From the NCBI GenBank assembly GCA_038373885.1, contig JAWZYV010014407.1, positions 62,001 to 126,000 on the forward strand: 64,000 nucleotides of DNA, read 5' to 3'. Positions 1-9,965 of the stretch are shown in pieces. The notes beneath the pieces were generated by a model. The model saw only the letters and a list, made by a program, of their open reading frames with translations. It searched no databases and had not been told where the DNA came from. Made by a program: the position numbers and the translations under genes. This DNA is from Cheiracanthium punctorium (taxonomy: Eukaryota > Arthropoda > Arachnida > Araneae > Cheiracanthiidae). The stretch's first letter is position 1; each line of letters starts with the position of its first letter.

Positions 1-73
1 TGTTAGTAGTAGTAATTCTGATTTAGACTACCCCGTGTTCTGCAGCTCAGAGAGTGACCCAGAAAGTTTGTAG
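1..73 (+). other. Possible 3' tail of an open frame entering from the left edge
   Basis: Reading from base 2 gives 23 codons with no stop until TAG at 71-73. The peptide is rich in Ser, Asp and Glu (SSSNSDLDY...SSESDPESL). An AATAAA lies near 160. This could be the end of an upstream gene or of a transposase, but it is short and composition alone is weak evidence. Product unknown. Confidence 0.2.
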
Positions 74-501
74 AAAAAATTGGGATTAAAATATTCAAAA
101 TAATATTTTATTTCATTTTTTTTCTGAAAATTCGTATTGCCTAAATTTTTTCTTTACTAATAAAAAAAAAGAAAAGAAAGGAAAAGGAAAGAAATCAAAG
201 CTAACATATTTTTATAGTAATTTGTTTTTTCCATATGAATCACCACAACAAATAAAAACAAACTTTAATCTCAATTTTCTACCTGAGTTACATAAGGCAA
301 ACAGATTGGATACTTGAAAAAGAACTAAAAATATTAAGTAAATTAGTATAAATTCAATCCTCCCAAACTTTAAAATGAATATTATTGCATCATACCCAAA
401 CTAATTCAGTGGAAGTCATAAGATAAAAGCATCTGCATTAAAGCACACGTCTCTCTCATAAATAACTTATTTAATAAATAATATGTTTCATACTTAAACG
501 A
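74..501. other. AT-rich intergenic sequence, nothing recognised
   Basis: Low-complexity A/T sequence between the possible leftmost frame and the first mobile element. I see no coding potential, RNA gene or terminal repeats. Confidence 0.5.
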
Positions 502-507
502 AATTCT

Positions 508-1499
508 CAGGGATGTGCCAGCTGCTCCAAATTGTGCCAAATCAATCCTGATGTGCCAATCTGCTACAAAAAGATCATTTTTGGACATTTCTGCTCCAAA
601 TTCAGAAAAACTGTTCCATTTTTAATTTTTCCATATACGTTTGTAAATTTACCGAATTTTTACAAAAATCATCACACATCCTAAGCATTCTTATTTAAAT
701 CTTTCTCTATTAATCTTAAAAATGAATATTTTTTCTTTGGCATCCCTTTGTTTAAACCTCCAATGCCTTAAGAGTAAAAATTGACCTCTATTTTGAATTT
801 AACTTTATATAAATTGGAAATTTTTTGTTACTAAATGTTTTATAAGCTGCTGATGGTAGTTAACCCATTTGTGCCCAGATATTTTTGCGCCAGCAATAAG
901 ATAAATTTCTGATGTCAACTTCTTGAGCAAAGGGATGACTTTTTTAAAAATCATTATGTATAAAAATTGAAATGTCAACATCCTACTGGGTCATGTTAAA
1001 ATATTTTGTGGAGTTGACGTTGAGGTTCCATATCGTGAATAAAGGCTAGGAAAAATAAATAACATTTTCGACTGACAGCAAAAATGCCATCCCAAGAAAG
1101 GGACGCTAGGCATAAATGGGTTAATATAGTTTAGTAAATATTGTATTTTTGATTTTAAATAGATATTTTGTGTAGGAATGTATAAAATAACTGAATTTTT
1201 TTATTTATTTCATAAGCTTCTGACTCACCTTCCCCCTCCCCCCCCCCAAAAAAAAGAAAAACTGGTTTTTGTTATAAGCTAAGAGTTTTTAAAAACCTCT
1301 TTACTTTTCATGTAAAAATTGGCATTCTATAATGCCAATTTTAGAATGCCAATTTTTCCAAAAATAAATTTTGTATTTCAAAATTGACATTCTAGTGCTC
1401 CACTAATCTGTTTATCTTTGTTCCAAAAATGTTTTTTTTTTTTTTTTTTTCTTGCTCCACAAGTTGCTCCAAAATTTAATTTCAGCTGGCACATCCCTG
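508..1499. mobile_element. hAT-like non-autonomous element with 6-bp TSD (copy A)
   Basis: The perfect 17-bp terminal inverted repeat CAGGGATGTGCCAGCTG opens at 508 and its complement closes at 1499. The flanks AATTCT (502-507 and 1500-1505) are an exact 6-bp target duplication. A second copy lies at 62234-62661. The element has no coding capacity and contains an internal core near 690-800 that recurs in other elements. It was split later by the TTAA element at 864-1120, so it is the older insertion. hAT assignment rests on the CAGGG ends; canonical hATs make 8-bp duplications, so the subgroup is uncertain. Confidence 0.85.
864..1120. mobile_element. piggyBac-like MITE (TTAA target), nested in copy A
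   Basis: It is flanked by TTAA at 860-863 and 1121-1124. Its ends are inverted: CCCATTTGTGCC at the left and GGCATAAATGGG at the right. TTAA duplication plus terminal CCC...GGG is the piggyBac signature. A 276-bp relative in opposite orientation lies at 8487-8762. It is non-coding and needs a transposase supplied in trans. Confidence 0.85.
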
Positions 1500-1532
1500 A
1501 ATTCTGCATGTAATATCAATATAGCCTTAAAT

Positions 1533-1689
1533 CAGGGGCGTAGCCTAGGGGGTCATAAACTCCCCATGAGGAATTTTTTGCCATACAAAATGTATATTCT
1601 TCACTCCCTTATCACACACATGTATGCATATATGTGAGTTGCAGTAGTCGTAACCCCCCCCCCATGAAAAATTTCTGGCTACGCCCCTG
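1533..1689. mobile_element. Short hAT MITE, 8-bp TSD
   Basis: Inverted ends CAGGGGCGTAGCC and GGCTACGCCCCTG are flanked by the exact 8-bp duplication CCTTAAAT (1525-1532 and 1690-1697). It is 157 bp long, non-coding, and carries a C-tract before the right end. Confidence 0.85.
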
Positions 1690-1697
1690 CCTTAAAT

Positions 1698-2725
1698 TAT
1701 TATAGTTTGAACATAAAAAATAATAATAACTAAACATTACCATATCTTGGCTTCTAAAATATCAATATGTTTGAAAAATAAAACTTATTACAAAAGAATT
1801 GTTCACCATCAAAGGAATAGTAAACAATTAAACGAAACCTTTATTCTATACATTTATTATTTCTTTCAAGTGCTACGTTAAAAGAACTTACCTTATACTC
1901 CCCAATGCAAAATTTCTTCCAGATCAACTATAATTAACAACAAATCCAGGGCCCAATTAAAAAAATTCTTGACTATAGGCACAACTTGGACTGTGCCCCC
2001 CCCCCCCCGAACACTGATGTAGGTAGCATAGCATGAAATTTGCAAAAGTCAATTACTGTAAATGCCCTAGTATTGGATTTTTTTTTCACCCAAAATGGCA
2101 ATCATCTATTATTTTTCATGATGAATTTAATGAACAAATTCAAGCTGTACATAAAATAACTAAGAATTTACAACTTTTTTCAACCCCTTTGGTTATAAAT
2201 GCCGTCTAGTCATCAAGTAGATTAGCAATTTGTTTAAAATATTGTTTGAAAAAATTTGAAAGGATATATAAAAATCTGCCATCTAAAAGAAAAAAAAAAA
2301 AAAAAAAAAAACAAGAAACTTAAGAAAACTTGAATTGTGTTTTTAGTTTTTTCGGACCCCCAAATGTTGGGGCCCTAGGCCTGGCCTGAACAAATAAAAT
2401 ACCTAGATAAAATTTTCATGCCGTAATTACCTCACTGAAATTCAGCATGAAAATTAGCAACACTAATATCGATTGTTGATTTATTTATATAAAAAACGGG
2501 GGGGGGGAAGAATATAAAAACCATGTATGAGCATCAATATATATTGTTCTCATTTGCGAGTAAGAAACAGAATTCAAAGAGATCATAACCCATTCCATAA
2601 TACTCCTTGTTGACTAAATTCATCCCTATTTGGCGGCGAAGCGAAACGCCGAGAGTACGAAAGGCCCATATTTTCATGCCGTAAAAATGTTTGTTCACTG
2701 CGGCATCATAAAAAAGGAGGCAGTC
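1698..2725. other. Repeat-rich intergenic sequence, possible decayed element 1947-2388
   Basis: GGGCCC-containing ends face each other (CCAGGGCCCAA near 1947, TTGGGGCCCTAGG near 2366), as in a decayed inverted-repeat element, but no target duplication is visible. It includes a poly-A tract (about 2290-2311). No gene recognised. Confidence 0.3.
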
Positions 2726-4518
2726 GCACAGTGGAGTATTTGTGTCAAAATCCTGGCCAAAAATATTTTTCATGTGTTTTAACGTTAAAATCATTACTGT
2801 TGACTTTCGACTGACTTTTTAGTGTTATATACTTCTTAAATTATATAAAAACAGCGCGTTGTCACCAAATTTGGCGATATATCGCCAAACGACTTGAAGT
2901 TGGTTTCTAACAAATGTCTTGTCCGAGGAGTGTCCCTTACTGGGAAGTACTGCTATTGTATAATACCACTTATAAATGTAATAGCACGCGGCTGTCGATC
3001 TAACGGTCTGGAGTTTTGGGCGATTTTCTTCAGATGTCAGGTGAATACGCAATAGAACCCCTTAAAAAGCCCTCCGCCCAAGGCAACCTTCCCGTTAGGC
3101 AAATAGCCGTGGAGCTGTGCCTTAACCACAATAAAAATATATAAATTTAATACTTTAATAATACTTATAATACTACTTATCTATAAATCAATTTTTATCA
3201 TAAAAATTTTTAGATTTTTCACTTTTCTAAATGTAGTTACTATAGGGATCTTAGTTTTCTAATGACTTCTGAAGATTAACTTTTTCATTCCGATTCTTTT
3301 GAACTCTGATATTCGTCTTCACTTAGAAACTTAGAATCTTTTTTTTTTTGTTTTTTTTTTTGTGTGTGTGAGAGAGAGAGAGGGACCACATCGGACCCCT
3401 CTGGAAGAAGAAGTTGTAGGGTCTCACTGTTATAAGGCTTGTTCTTTTCCCTTGGCCTTTGTCTAGAGCAGCTAAAAGGACACTGCTTAAAAGAAGCCTC
3501 CTTGCAAACCCATAAAATCTCATTCCAAGCTGGAGGAGAAAGTAATTTATTTCAAGCCAGCACTTCAAAATGACTTCAACAGCTAGCACGTGTTTCTGTT
3601 TACACACTCACACTTCCATGACCCGAAGTCACAGTTGCCAACCTTTGAGAACCAAAAATGGGAAGTTTTTGCTTTGGACACAATTTACGACATAAATGGA
3701 AAACTAAACTGTAAATAGATGGGACTATTTACAGGACTAAGAAAGGGCAATTTTGGAATACATATGTAGAAATTTTCTTCTTATAGCAAATTTACATCAG
3801 AAAAATACGAAATTACATACTGAATTTAAAATACTGATGTTAAATCTTAACTGAAATGAAATTTTATATACCTTTATCCAAACACTTGCACATAATTTAT
3901 AGTTTATGAGAAATACAAGCGCATATATTTGTATTCCTTTTGCGATCACCCGTCCAGAAATTATCGAAAAATTAAAAATGGCTCTATATAAATAATTTTT
4001 TTATAAAAATGGTGGATGTTGGGGGAACATTTTTTTCTTGGAATAGACACTCAATACTGTAATAATTACGATTATAGTTGAAATTAGGCGCGACAAGCCG
4101 CGACACCCCTTCAAAAAGCTTTTTGAAATGTGGATTTTTGAAAAAAAAATTAGAAAAAAAAAGTTTACAAATTTTTTTAATAAAGTCATATTATTTTTTC
4201 AAGCTAATAGATACATATAATTAAAATACATATATTTTACTAAAATTGTACTAAGTATCAAACCAGTAAATTAATTTAAAGAGCCCGTAAAAAATCCAAG
4301 ACGGGGTAATAGAAAATGCTGAAATCTCTTGCCGTAAATGAAGAAACTTGCTTTTAAACCGAGTGTTGCATCTTTTGGATATGAATTATGGTCGAAAAAC
4401 ATGTATCTCATGATGCATCAGTTACTAGACTATCCAAAAACATATATATTACTGTTTTTAAACAAATTTAAAATTTTCGCTTTTTGGCCAGGATTTTGAT
4501 ACGAATACTCCACTGTGC
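2726..4518. mobile_element. 1.8 kb element with 38-bp inverted terminal repeats
   Basis: Positions 2726-2763 are the near-exact reverse complement of 4481-4518: GCACAGTGGAGTATT... and its mirror, with two or three mismatches. The flanking GTC on each side (2723-2725, 4519-4521 with an offset) may be a 3-bp duplication. Short minus-strand frames inside match nothing I recognise. CAC-starting ends with 3-4 bp duplications occur in Chapaev/CACTA-type elements, so that is a possibility only. Other repeats lie inside. Confidence 0.6.
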
Positions 4519-5171
4519 GTCGGTAAGTTTCCCTCCCTGGTAAATTCTCCCTCCCTGTCGTCTGCTTCGGTGGAAGCCGCCGTCGGTAAGTTTCGGTTGT
4601 CGATAAATAAATTCTTGCTTAAATTCCCTTAGAAAAGGGTTCGGAAAAAATACAAAACTGTGGTTCATTAATAAATGTACTCAAGTAGAGTTATTTTTGT
4701 TTCATATTTTACGTTAAAATATGTTTTCCTTTTTATAAAATGCATAATTGGCTCATAGGGAGTAATGCTAAACACGGGAGGAGGTCGGTTGTTGCGCCTC
4801 CTTTTCATGCGCGACGTTTCTCCAACGTTTCGCTTTATCTCCTTCCCCTATTACTCCCTGATGGAAATTCTTCAAAATAAAATACAATTATACTACGAAA
4901 TTGATTTCAAAATCAGTCGTTTGTCTCGATTTTGGCCAGCAGTATTGCTCATGAGTGTTGCGGTACTGAAAGTTTTAAAACGTGTGCTGCTCTTAAGTTT
5001 ATATTATGTTTATTTCCCTATTAGGAGAGTCTCTAAATCACGCATAACATTATTTTAATTTTGATGCATCCCCATGGAAAAATAAAAGAAACAAATAACA
5101 CATCGCCCACTTATCAATCTGGCGAGAAAACAGCGTGGTAAGTCACTTCAAACTTTAGTCATAGCTGCACA
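4519..5171. other. Intergenic sequence, no gene recognised
   Basis: Holds two copies of the short motif GTCGGTAAGTTT (4519 and about 4581) and a roughly 100-bp segment (4757-4857) bounded by GGGAGTAA / TTACTCCC, possibly a tiny decayed element. An open frame at 4765-5058 has no recognisable protein features. Confidence 0.3.
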
Positions 5172-5240
5172 AGGCTCCGGTGGCTGAATGGATAGCGTGC
5201 TCGACTGCTAAGCCAAAGGGCCCGGGTTCTATTCCAGCCA
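5172..5240 (+). repeat. tRNA-Arg-like SINE head
   Basis: The segment resembles a tRNA-Arg 5' half (GGCTCCGGTGGC...AATGGATAGCG). It has an A box (TGGCTGAATGG) and a B box (GGTTCTATTCC) at the usual spacing. Acceptor and T arms do not pair, so it is not a working tRNA. Pol III boxes followed by unrelated sequence suggest a tRNA-derived SINE; its 3' limit is not clear. Confidence 0.55.
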
Positions 5241-6771
5241 CGAACACTCGATGGAAACAGATTAAATTAAATTGAAATTTCAGCGTAGAGGGGGAAAATG
5301 CGCGGAAAAATAAATTATGTGGGGCGCGTTAGCCAGCGGGCGCCCCGCCAACTGAGCTGAACCACTAAGTTTTGGTGAAGTGCTTCGAAAATTAATATTA
5401 ATTTTTCTCGACTGTATTTGAGTATTTCGTCTTAGTATTTTACCCGTAGTATATTCACATGGTATACTACCACTGTGTCAAAGATCAGTGAAATCCGTTT
5501 CCCCCGAAGCCGGGCCTCCTCCTTGTAAGTGTCGAGTTGTTTCGCCAATACATTCAATACTTCTTCGGGGGCTAGCATGAACGTACTTGTAGATATTCAG
5601 CATCGCTAGTCCATTCCGTCTGCTTTCATGCGTTGTGCTCCGAAGATCCGCTTTTAAAGGCGAAGAGTTTAAAAGGAACACTTACCAGTACAATTTGTTG
5701 CTGGTAATGTGGCTATTATTTCAAGCAGGCTCTAGATATTAGGAAGTATTTTCCGACTGCAAATGTCTAAGGCCTTTAGTGCGTTTGTTGGTCGTATTTG
5801 TTCTCGATGTAACTTTCGATAATCTCACAGAACCCTCTTCCACTTCATACATCGAATCGACACTAGTTCTAAAGAACGTTCTCCATTACATTTTTCTGTA
5901 TTTGGGTTCATATAATAAAGTAAAAAAATTTGAAAGGAATTCAGAACGTTGATCCAGAAATCTTTCATCGAGTTGGCGAATAAAAGTGTTTAAAAATGGA
6001 AATGGTGTCTATACAGAAGAGATCTGTAATATTCTTCTAGTGCCTGTTTCTAATTTAATTCGTCGTAAACTCAGGCAGTAGAATTATTTTCGGCATGATT
6101 TTTTAATTACAAAATAAATAAATAACTAAAAAAGACTAAAGTTTGTCCTGGGAGGGGTTTTAACCCTAAAAACCCTCCCTTGGTTGCGTGCCTGTCCCCC
6201 CCCCCCTACAACTATTTACATTTCCGAGTCAAACTATTACTTACAGATATTTTTTTACACAACGTTCATTAACCTTTTCCCGGCGGGTAATTTTGGCCGT
6301 GCTGTTTCAGAAGGACGGTAGCATCTGAAAAATGCTTTCCCCCATTTCAGTGACTCTTAGCTGAAGCTGCTATTTGTGAAATAATCATTGATGGGTTACT
6401 CTTTCCCGCCCCCGAAGTAAAACGAACTTCTTGAACAAGGGGGATTACCTTTACGCGTATATTCTCCTTTTCAGGAACTGGGGTGCAACTGAATTGATGG
6501 ATGGATGTTGACATCTCTCCCCGCCGGTCCAGTACAGGTGAACAATTATAGAGGGGGAAAGCATTAGTTGGTCGAAATATGAACCAAGCCCGTCCTTTAA
6601 GGTGTTCTACAGCTTGGTTGAAAAATCGACCGCCCGTCTTCAAAGCGTTAAATTTTTCTAATATTTAATGCGTGATGCAGCGCATTCTGAATATATTTAT
6701 TTTCACTCATCAATCCCCATCCCGAAAGGCCATCCTGATGCCATGGCTATTAATCTGTTGAAGAAGAATGT
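5241..6771. other. Intergenic sequence with a possible TTAA element
   Basis: TTAA sites at 6269-6272 and 6648-6651 bracket sequence whose ends both contain CTTT...CGGGCGG-like motifs in inverted orientation, so a degenerate piggyBac-like MITE is possible. The rest (5241-6268) has short open frames without recognisable domains. Confidence 0.3.
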
Positions 6772-7173
6772 CCCAGATAACACACTTGTCCATTTTATGT
6801 CTATTTCTGATCCAACTCATTCATAATACATCCATGTCTATACTCTATACATAGACATCCATAAGACATATGTTTATAGACATAATCTGGAAAATCCAGA
6901 ATATGTCCATGAATAGACCAAAACTAGAATGAGAATATCCAGAATAAGTCCATTTATGGACTTATTCCAGATGATCTACACTATGTCAGTGATACGACAT
7001 AAAATGGATGTGTGTCTAAGTCCAGAAATAGACAAAAAATGGAAAAGTTACTTTTTTGGACACTGATTTTCATTTTAACCAATACTGTACTGACGACGCA
7101 TGAATTTATTATACTTTATGTTTTTATTGATATTACATAACCCCCAAAAAGTTTAAAAGCATTTTAAATTCAA

Positions 7174-7208
<35 letters not shown>

Positions 7209-7988
7209 TCGGGAACTTTTGAAGTTTAAAATACTTTTTATGTATTATTATTTCCTATAAAAGCGGTAGTGTGTAAAAAGAAACTCATATCCTCATACAA
7301 AAAAAGAAAATTCTCTAGCGAGTCAACATCCAAAAACGAATAGCTGCATATTTTTTTCTAAGTTCCCAGTCCGAAACTAAAAAATCTTTACTTCAACATT
7401 TTGACGCATAAGAGCAAGGCCCGCTGTGTATAGTGGTTAGCACACTTTGCAGTGAAGTCCATGATTAAGGGTTCGAATCTGAAGCGGTGCACGTCCTTAA
7501 AGGTTGGTTTAAAAAAAATTAGGTACGAATATTTTTACAAAATTCGTTATTAAGATGTAACGATAAATTTAAATTAGCCATTACATAGTGACAAAAAAGT
7601 AACTTTTCCATATTTTGTCCATTTCTGGACCTATACACACATCCATTTTATGTCGTATCACTGACATAGTGTGTATCATCTGGAATACGTCCATTAATGG
7701 ACATATTCTGGATATTCTAAGTCTAGTTTTGGTCTATTCATGGACGTATTCTACATTTTCCAGATTATGTCCATAAATAGATGTCTTATGAATGTCTATG
7801 TATAGACATGGATGTATTATGGATGAGTTGTACCAGAAATAGACATAAAATGGACAAGTGTGTTATCTGGGGCCATATTGACGTAAAATGGACTAGAAGT
7901 GGACGAATCCTGGATATTTAATGGACATGTCATCTTGTCTGTATGACGTCTTCTTGGCGTGTTCTGGACAAGTTTGTGCTATCTGGGG
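6772..7988. mobile_element. Foldback element with about 280-bp inverted arms and a tRNA-like spacer
   Basis: Arms 6772-7059 and 7592-7871 are reverse complements over nearly their whole length, starting CCCAGATAACACAC and rich in short ATGTCTAT/ATAGACAT palindromes. About 120 bp beyond the right arm a second end occurs (GTGCTATCTGGGG, to 7988), so the outer element probably ends there. The roughly 530-bp spacer has a long poly-T (about 7181-7207) and a tRNA-like segment. Family not recognised. Confidence 0.75.
7419..7490 (+). repeat. tRNA-like sequence inside the foldback spacer
   Basis: An A-box-like TGTATAGTGGTTAGC and a B box GGTTCGAATC lie about 35 bp apart, as in tRNA genes or tRNA-derived SINEs. 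Stems pair poorly, so a SINE head or decayed tRNA is more likely than a functional tRNA. Confidence 0.45.
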
Positions 7989-8180
7989 TAACACCAGCAA
8001 CATTCAACAATTCTTTAATTCCCCAATAAACAAACTCCCCGAGAAGATGTATGCCTCCCTCTGGTCTTCCAGGAAACGATTCGTTCGGACATGACAAACC
8101 ATCATTCCTTCATACATAAGGTGACCAGATCTCTGAAAACGTTTGTTTGGTTGTCATTGTGTGTGTAGCGTGTGTGTGTA

Positions 8181-8392
8181 CACCCTCCAAAAGAAGTATT
8201 CGAGCAAGAGAGAAATTTCCTACATTGATTTCGTATATTAAAAATTGTTTATCATAGAATAGGGATTAGGCTATGTATAAATATGAATTTCCATATTTCT
8301 GTTAGGTTGTGCGTTTTTCAAAAACTCAATTGTTATTCGCAAATCTAAAATAGGAAATTTCTCTCTTGCTCGAATACTTTGTTTGGAGGGTG
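8181..8392. mobile_element. TA-flanked MITE (CACCCTCC family), copy 1
   Basis: TA at 8179-8180 and 8393-8394 flanks inverted ends CACCCTCCAAAAGAAG and CTTTGTTTGGAGGGTG. The inverted arms extend over about 45 bp (through GTATTCGAGCAAGAGAGAAA). The TA target points to the Tc1/mariner superfamily. Copies 2 and 3 follow at 9098 and 8395. Confidence 0.85.
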
Positions 8393-8394
8393 TA

Positions 8395-8815
8395 CAGACA
8401 TCCAATAAAGTATCCGAGTATGAGCCAAATTTCCCATTTGAGTTTTGTTAATGATTAATCGCTTTTCATGAAGAACCATGCTTTAACCCATTTATGCCTA
8501 GCGTCCCTTTTTTGGGACGGCATTTTCGCTATTAGTCGAAAACGTTATTTATTTTTCCTAGCCTTTATTCATGAGTATTGAGCCTCAACTCCGCACAATA
8601 TTTTAACATGACCAAGTAAGATGTTGATATTTCGATTTTTATGCAAAATGATTTTAAAATAAATCATTCCTTGTTCAAGAAGTTGACATCAGAAATTTAT
8701 CTATTATTTCTGTTATCAGTAAAATTCGAAGAAAGTCGCAAAAATATCCAGGCACAAATGGGTTAAATTGACGTACGAAAATTTTCTTGCACTCGAATAC
8801 TTTTTTTAAAGGGTG
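8395..8815. mobile_element. TA-flanked MITE (CACCCTCC family), diverged copy 3, split
   Basis: The left end (about 8395, CAATAAAGTATCCGAG) directly abuts copy 1. The right end (8777-8815, CTCGAATACTTTTTTTAAAGGG) is followed by TA. The copy is interrupted by the TTAA element at 8487-8762, so this copy predates that insertion. Confidence 0.65.
8487..8762. mobile_element. piggyBac-like MITE (TTAA target), copy 2
   Basis: Flanked by TTAA (8483-8486 and 8763-8766), with ends CCCATTTATGCC and GGCACAAATGGG. Its sequence is the inverted relative of 864-1120. It is non-coding and nested in the TA-type MITE. Confidence 0.85.
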
Positions 8816-9097
8816 TACAAAGTTTAATGAAAAATGATCACAAAATCATCCATGTAAAAAGCAATGTCTTCTGAAAAATACAAATACTATTCCAAGAGTT
8901 CAATTTTGAATACATTGCAATATTTCAACAGGATGTTCCTTTCATACTTCTGGTTTAAATAAATATTTATAAATGAATGAAATAATTCCATTCATTTATT
9001 AGAAATAAGAATACACAATTGATATAAAGAGCTATTAGAGTTCATTTTTTTAAGTATCAAAGTCAGTCAAGATTTAAAGTATGGGTATATTGATATA

Positions 9098-9303
9098 CAC
9101 CCTCCAAAAAAAGTATTCGAGTAAAAATTTCCTACGTTGGTTTCGTATATTAAAAATTATTTATCATAGAATATGAATTAGGCTATGTATAAATATGACT
9201 TTCCATATTTTTGTCACGTTTTACCCTTTTTAAAACAAAATTATTATTCGCAAATCTAAAATAGGAAATTTATCTCTTACTCGAATACTTTTTTTGGAGG
9301 GTG
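9098..9303. mobile_element. TA-flanked MITE (CACCCTCC family), copy 2
   Basis: TA at 9096-9097 and 9304-9305 flanks ends CACCCTCCAAAAAAAG and CTTTTTTTGGAGGGTG. The interior matches copy 1 closely and in the same orientation. Confidence 0.85.
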
Positions 9304-9305
9304 TA

Positions 9306-9861
9306 CATGGTAATATATTGTGTCCTCGAATAAATCCTCGAAAATATTTTCTAGTGTCCCCAAGTTTTGTTTAGATTCGAGGACAATGCTTGATTTGTCC
9401 CCAAATTACTGTTTAAAAATATGGTCGCCTTATTCATACCTCACACATTCGAAGTTTTTGTACGATCATCTCTTTTCCTCGCCACCACACACAATTTGAA
9501 CCTCTTCATTTCCCTCTCTCTCTCAACTCCCTCATTCTATTTCTTGTACGGTTCCCTCATTTGAACCTCTTCATTTGAAGTTCCTCTTTGAACTTCTTCA
9601 AAATTGATTGAGGTGCCTCCCTCACTATTCATTTTGCTGGTGCGAGTTACCCAACAATAGTTCCCTGCGATCTTACTCATGGCTATCCGAAGTGGGCGAA
9701 AAATGCACTACACCATGGTGAACGATCGATATCAAACTGTAAAATTGAAAACGGAATGCTGCTCAACAACTCATCTCGTCTCGACCTTAATTTACAATCT
9801 AATCCAGTCCAAATTGTGCATCTACGGCATTTTTCTTTAAAATTAATCAAAACACTTAAAA
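9306..9861 (+). promoter_or_regulatory. MTREX: Presumed promoter and 5' UTR of MTR4
   Basis: This element-free stretch precedes the MTR4 start codon. It is pyrimidine-rich (CTCTCTCTCTC near 9514) with repeated CTCTTCATTTGAA-type motifs. No TATA box is obvious. A stop codon (TAA, 9844-9846) lies in frame 18 bp above the ATG. The transcription start cannot be placed, and an upstream non-coding exon is possible. Confidence 0.4.
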
Positions 9862-9965
9862 ATGGACGATGTTGACGATTTCTTTAGCGTTTTTGACGAT
9901 CAACCTTCAAAAAAACCTCGCCGTAGTGACAATGTGGAGGTTAAACGAGAAAAAGATCCCCAAGT
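9862..9965 (+). CDS. MTREX: MTR4 exon 1, residues 1-34
   Basis: Start codon in AAAAATGG context. Residues 4-13 ([10 protein letters not shown]) match the aromatic/acidic motif that in yeast Mtr4 docks on Rrp6-Rrp47. A basic patch KKPRR (17-21) follows. Donor GTAAGT at 9966. Confidence 0.9.

Noticed and set aside
4765..5058. 97-aa plus-strand frame with hydrophobic stretches
   Set aside because: No recognisable motif, no conserved neighbour, and the sequence begins in a small inverted-repeat segment.
5172..5240. Functional tRNA-Arg gene
   Set aside because: Acceptor stem and T stem do not pair; only the pol III boxes are recognisable.
6269..6651. piggyBac-like element by TTAA flanks
   Set aside because: The terminal repeats match only loosely, so it is kept as a possibility within the intergenic entry rather than called.
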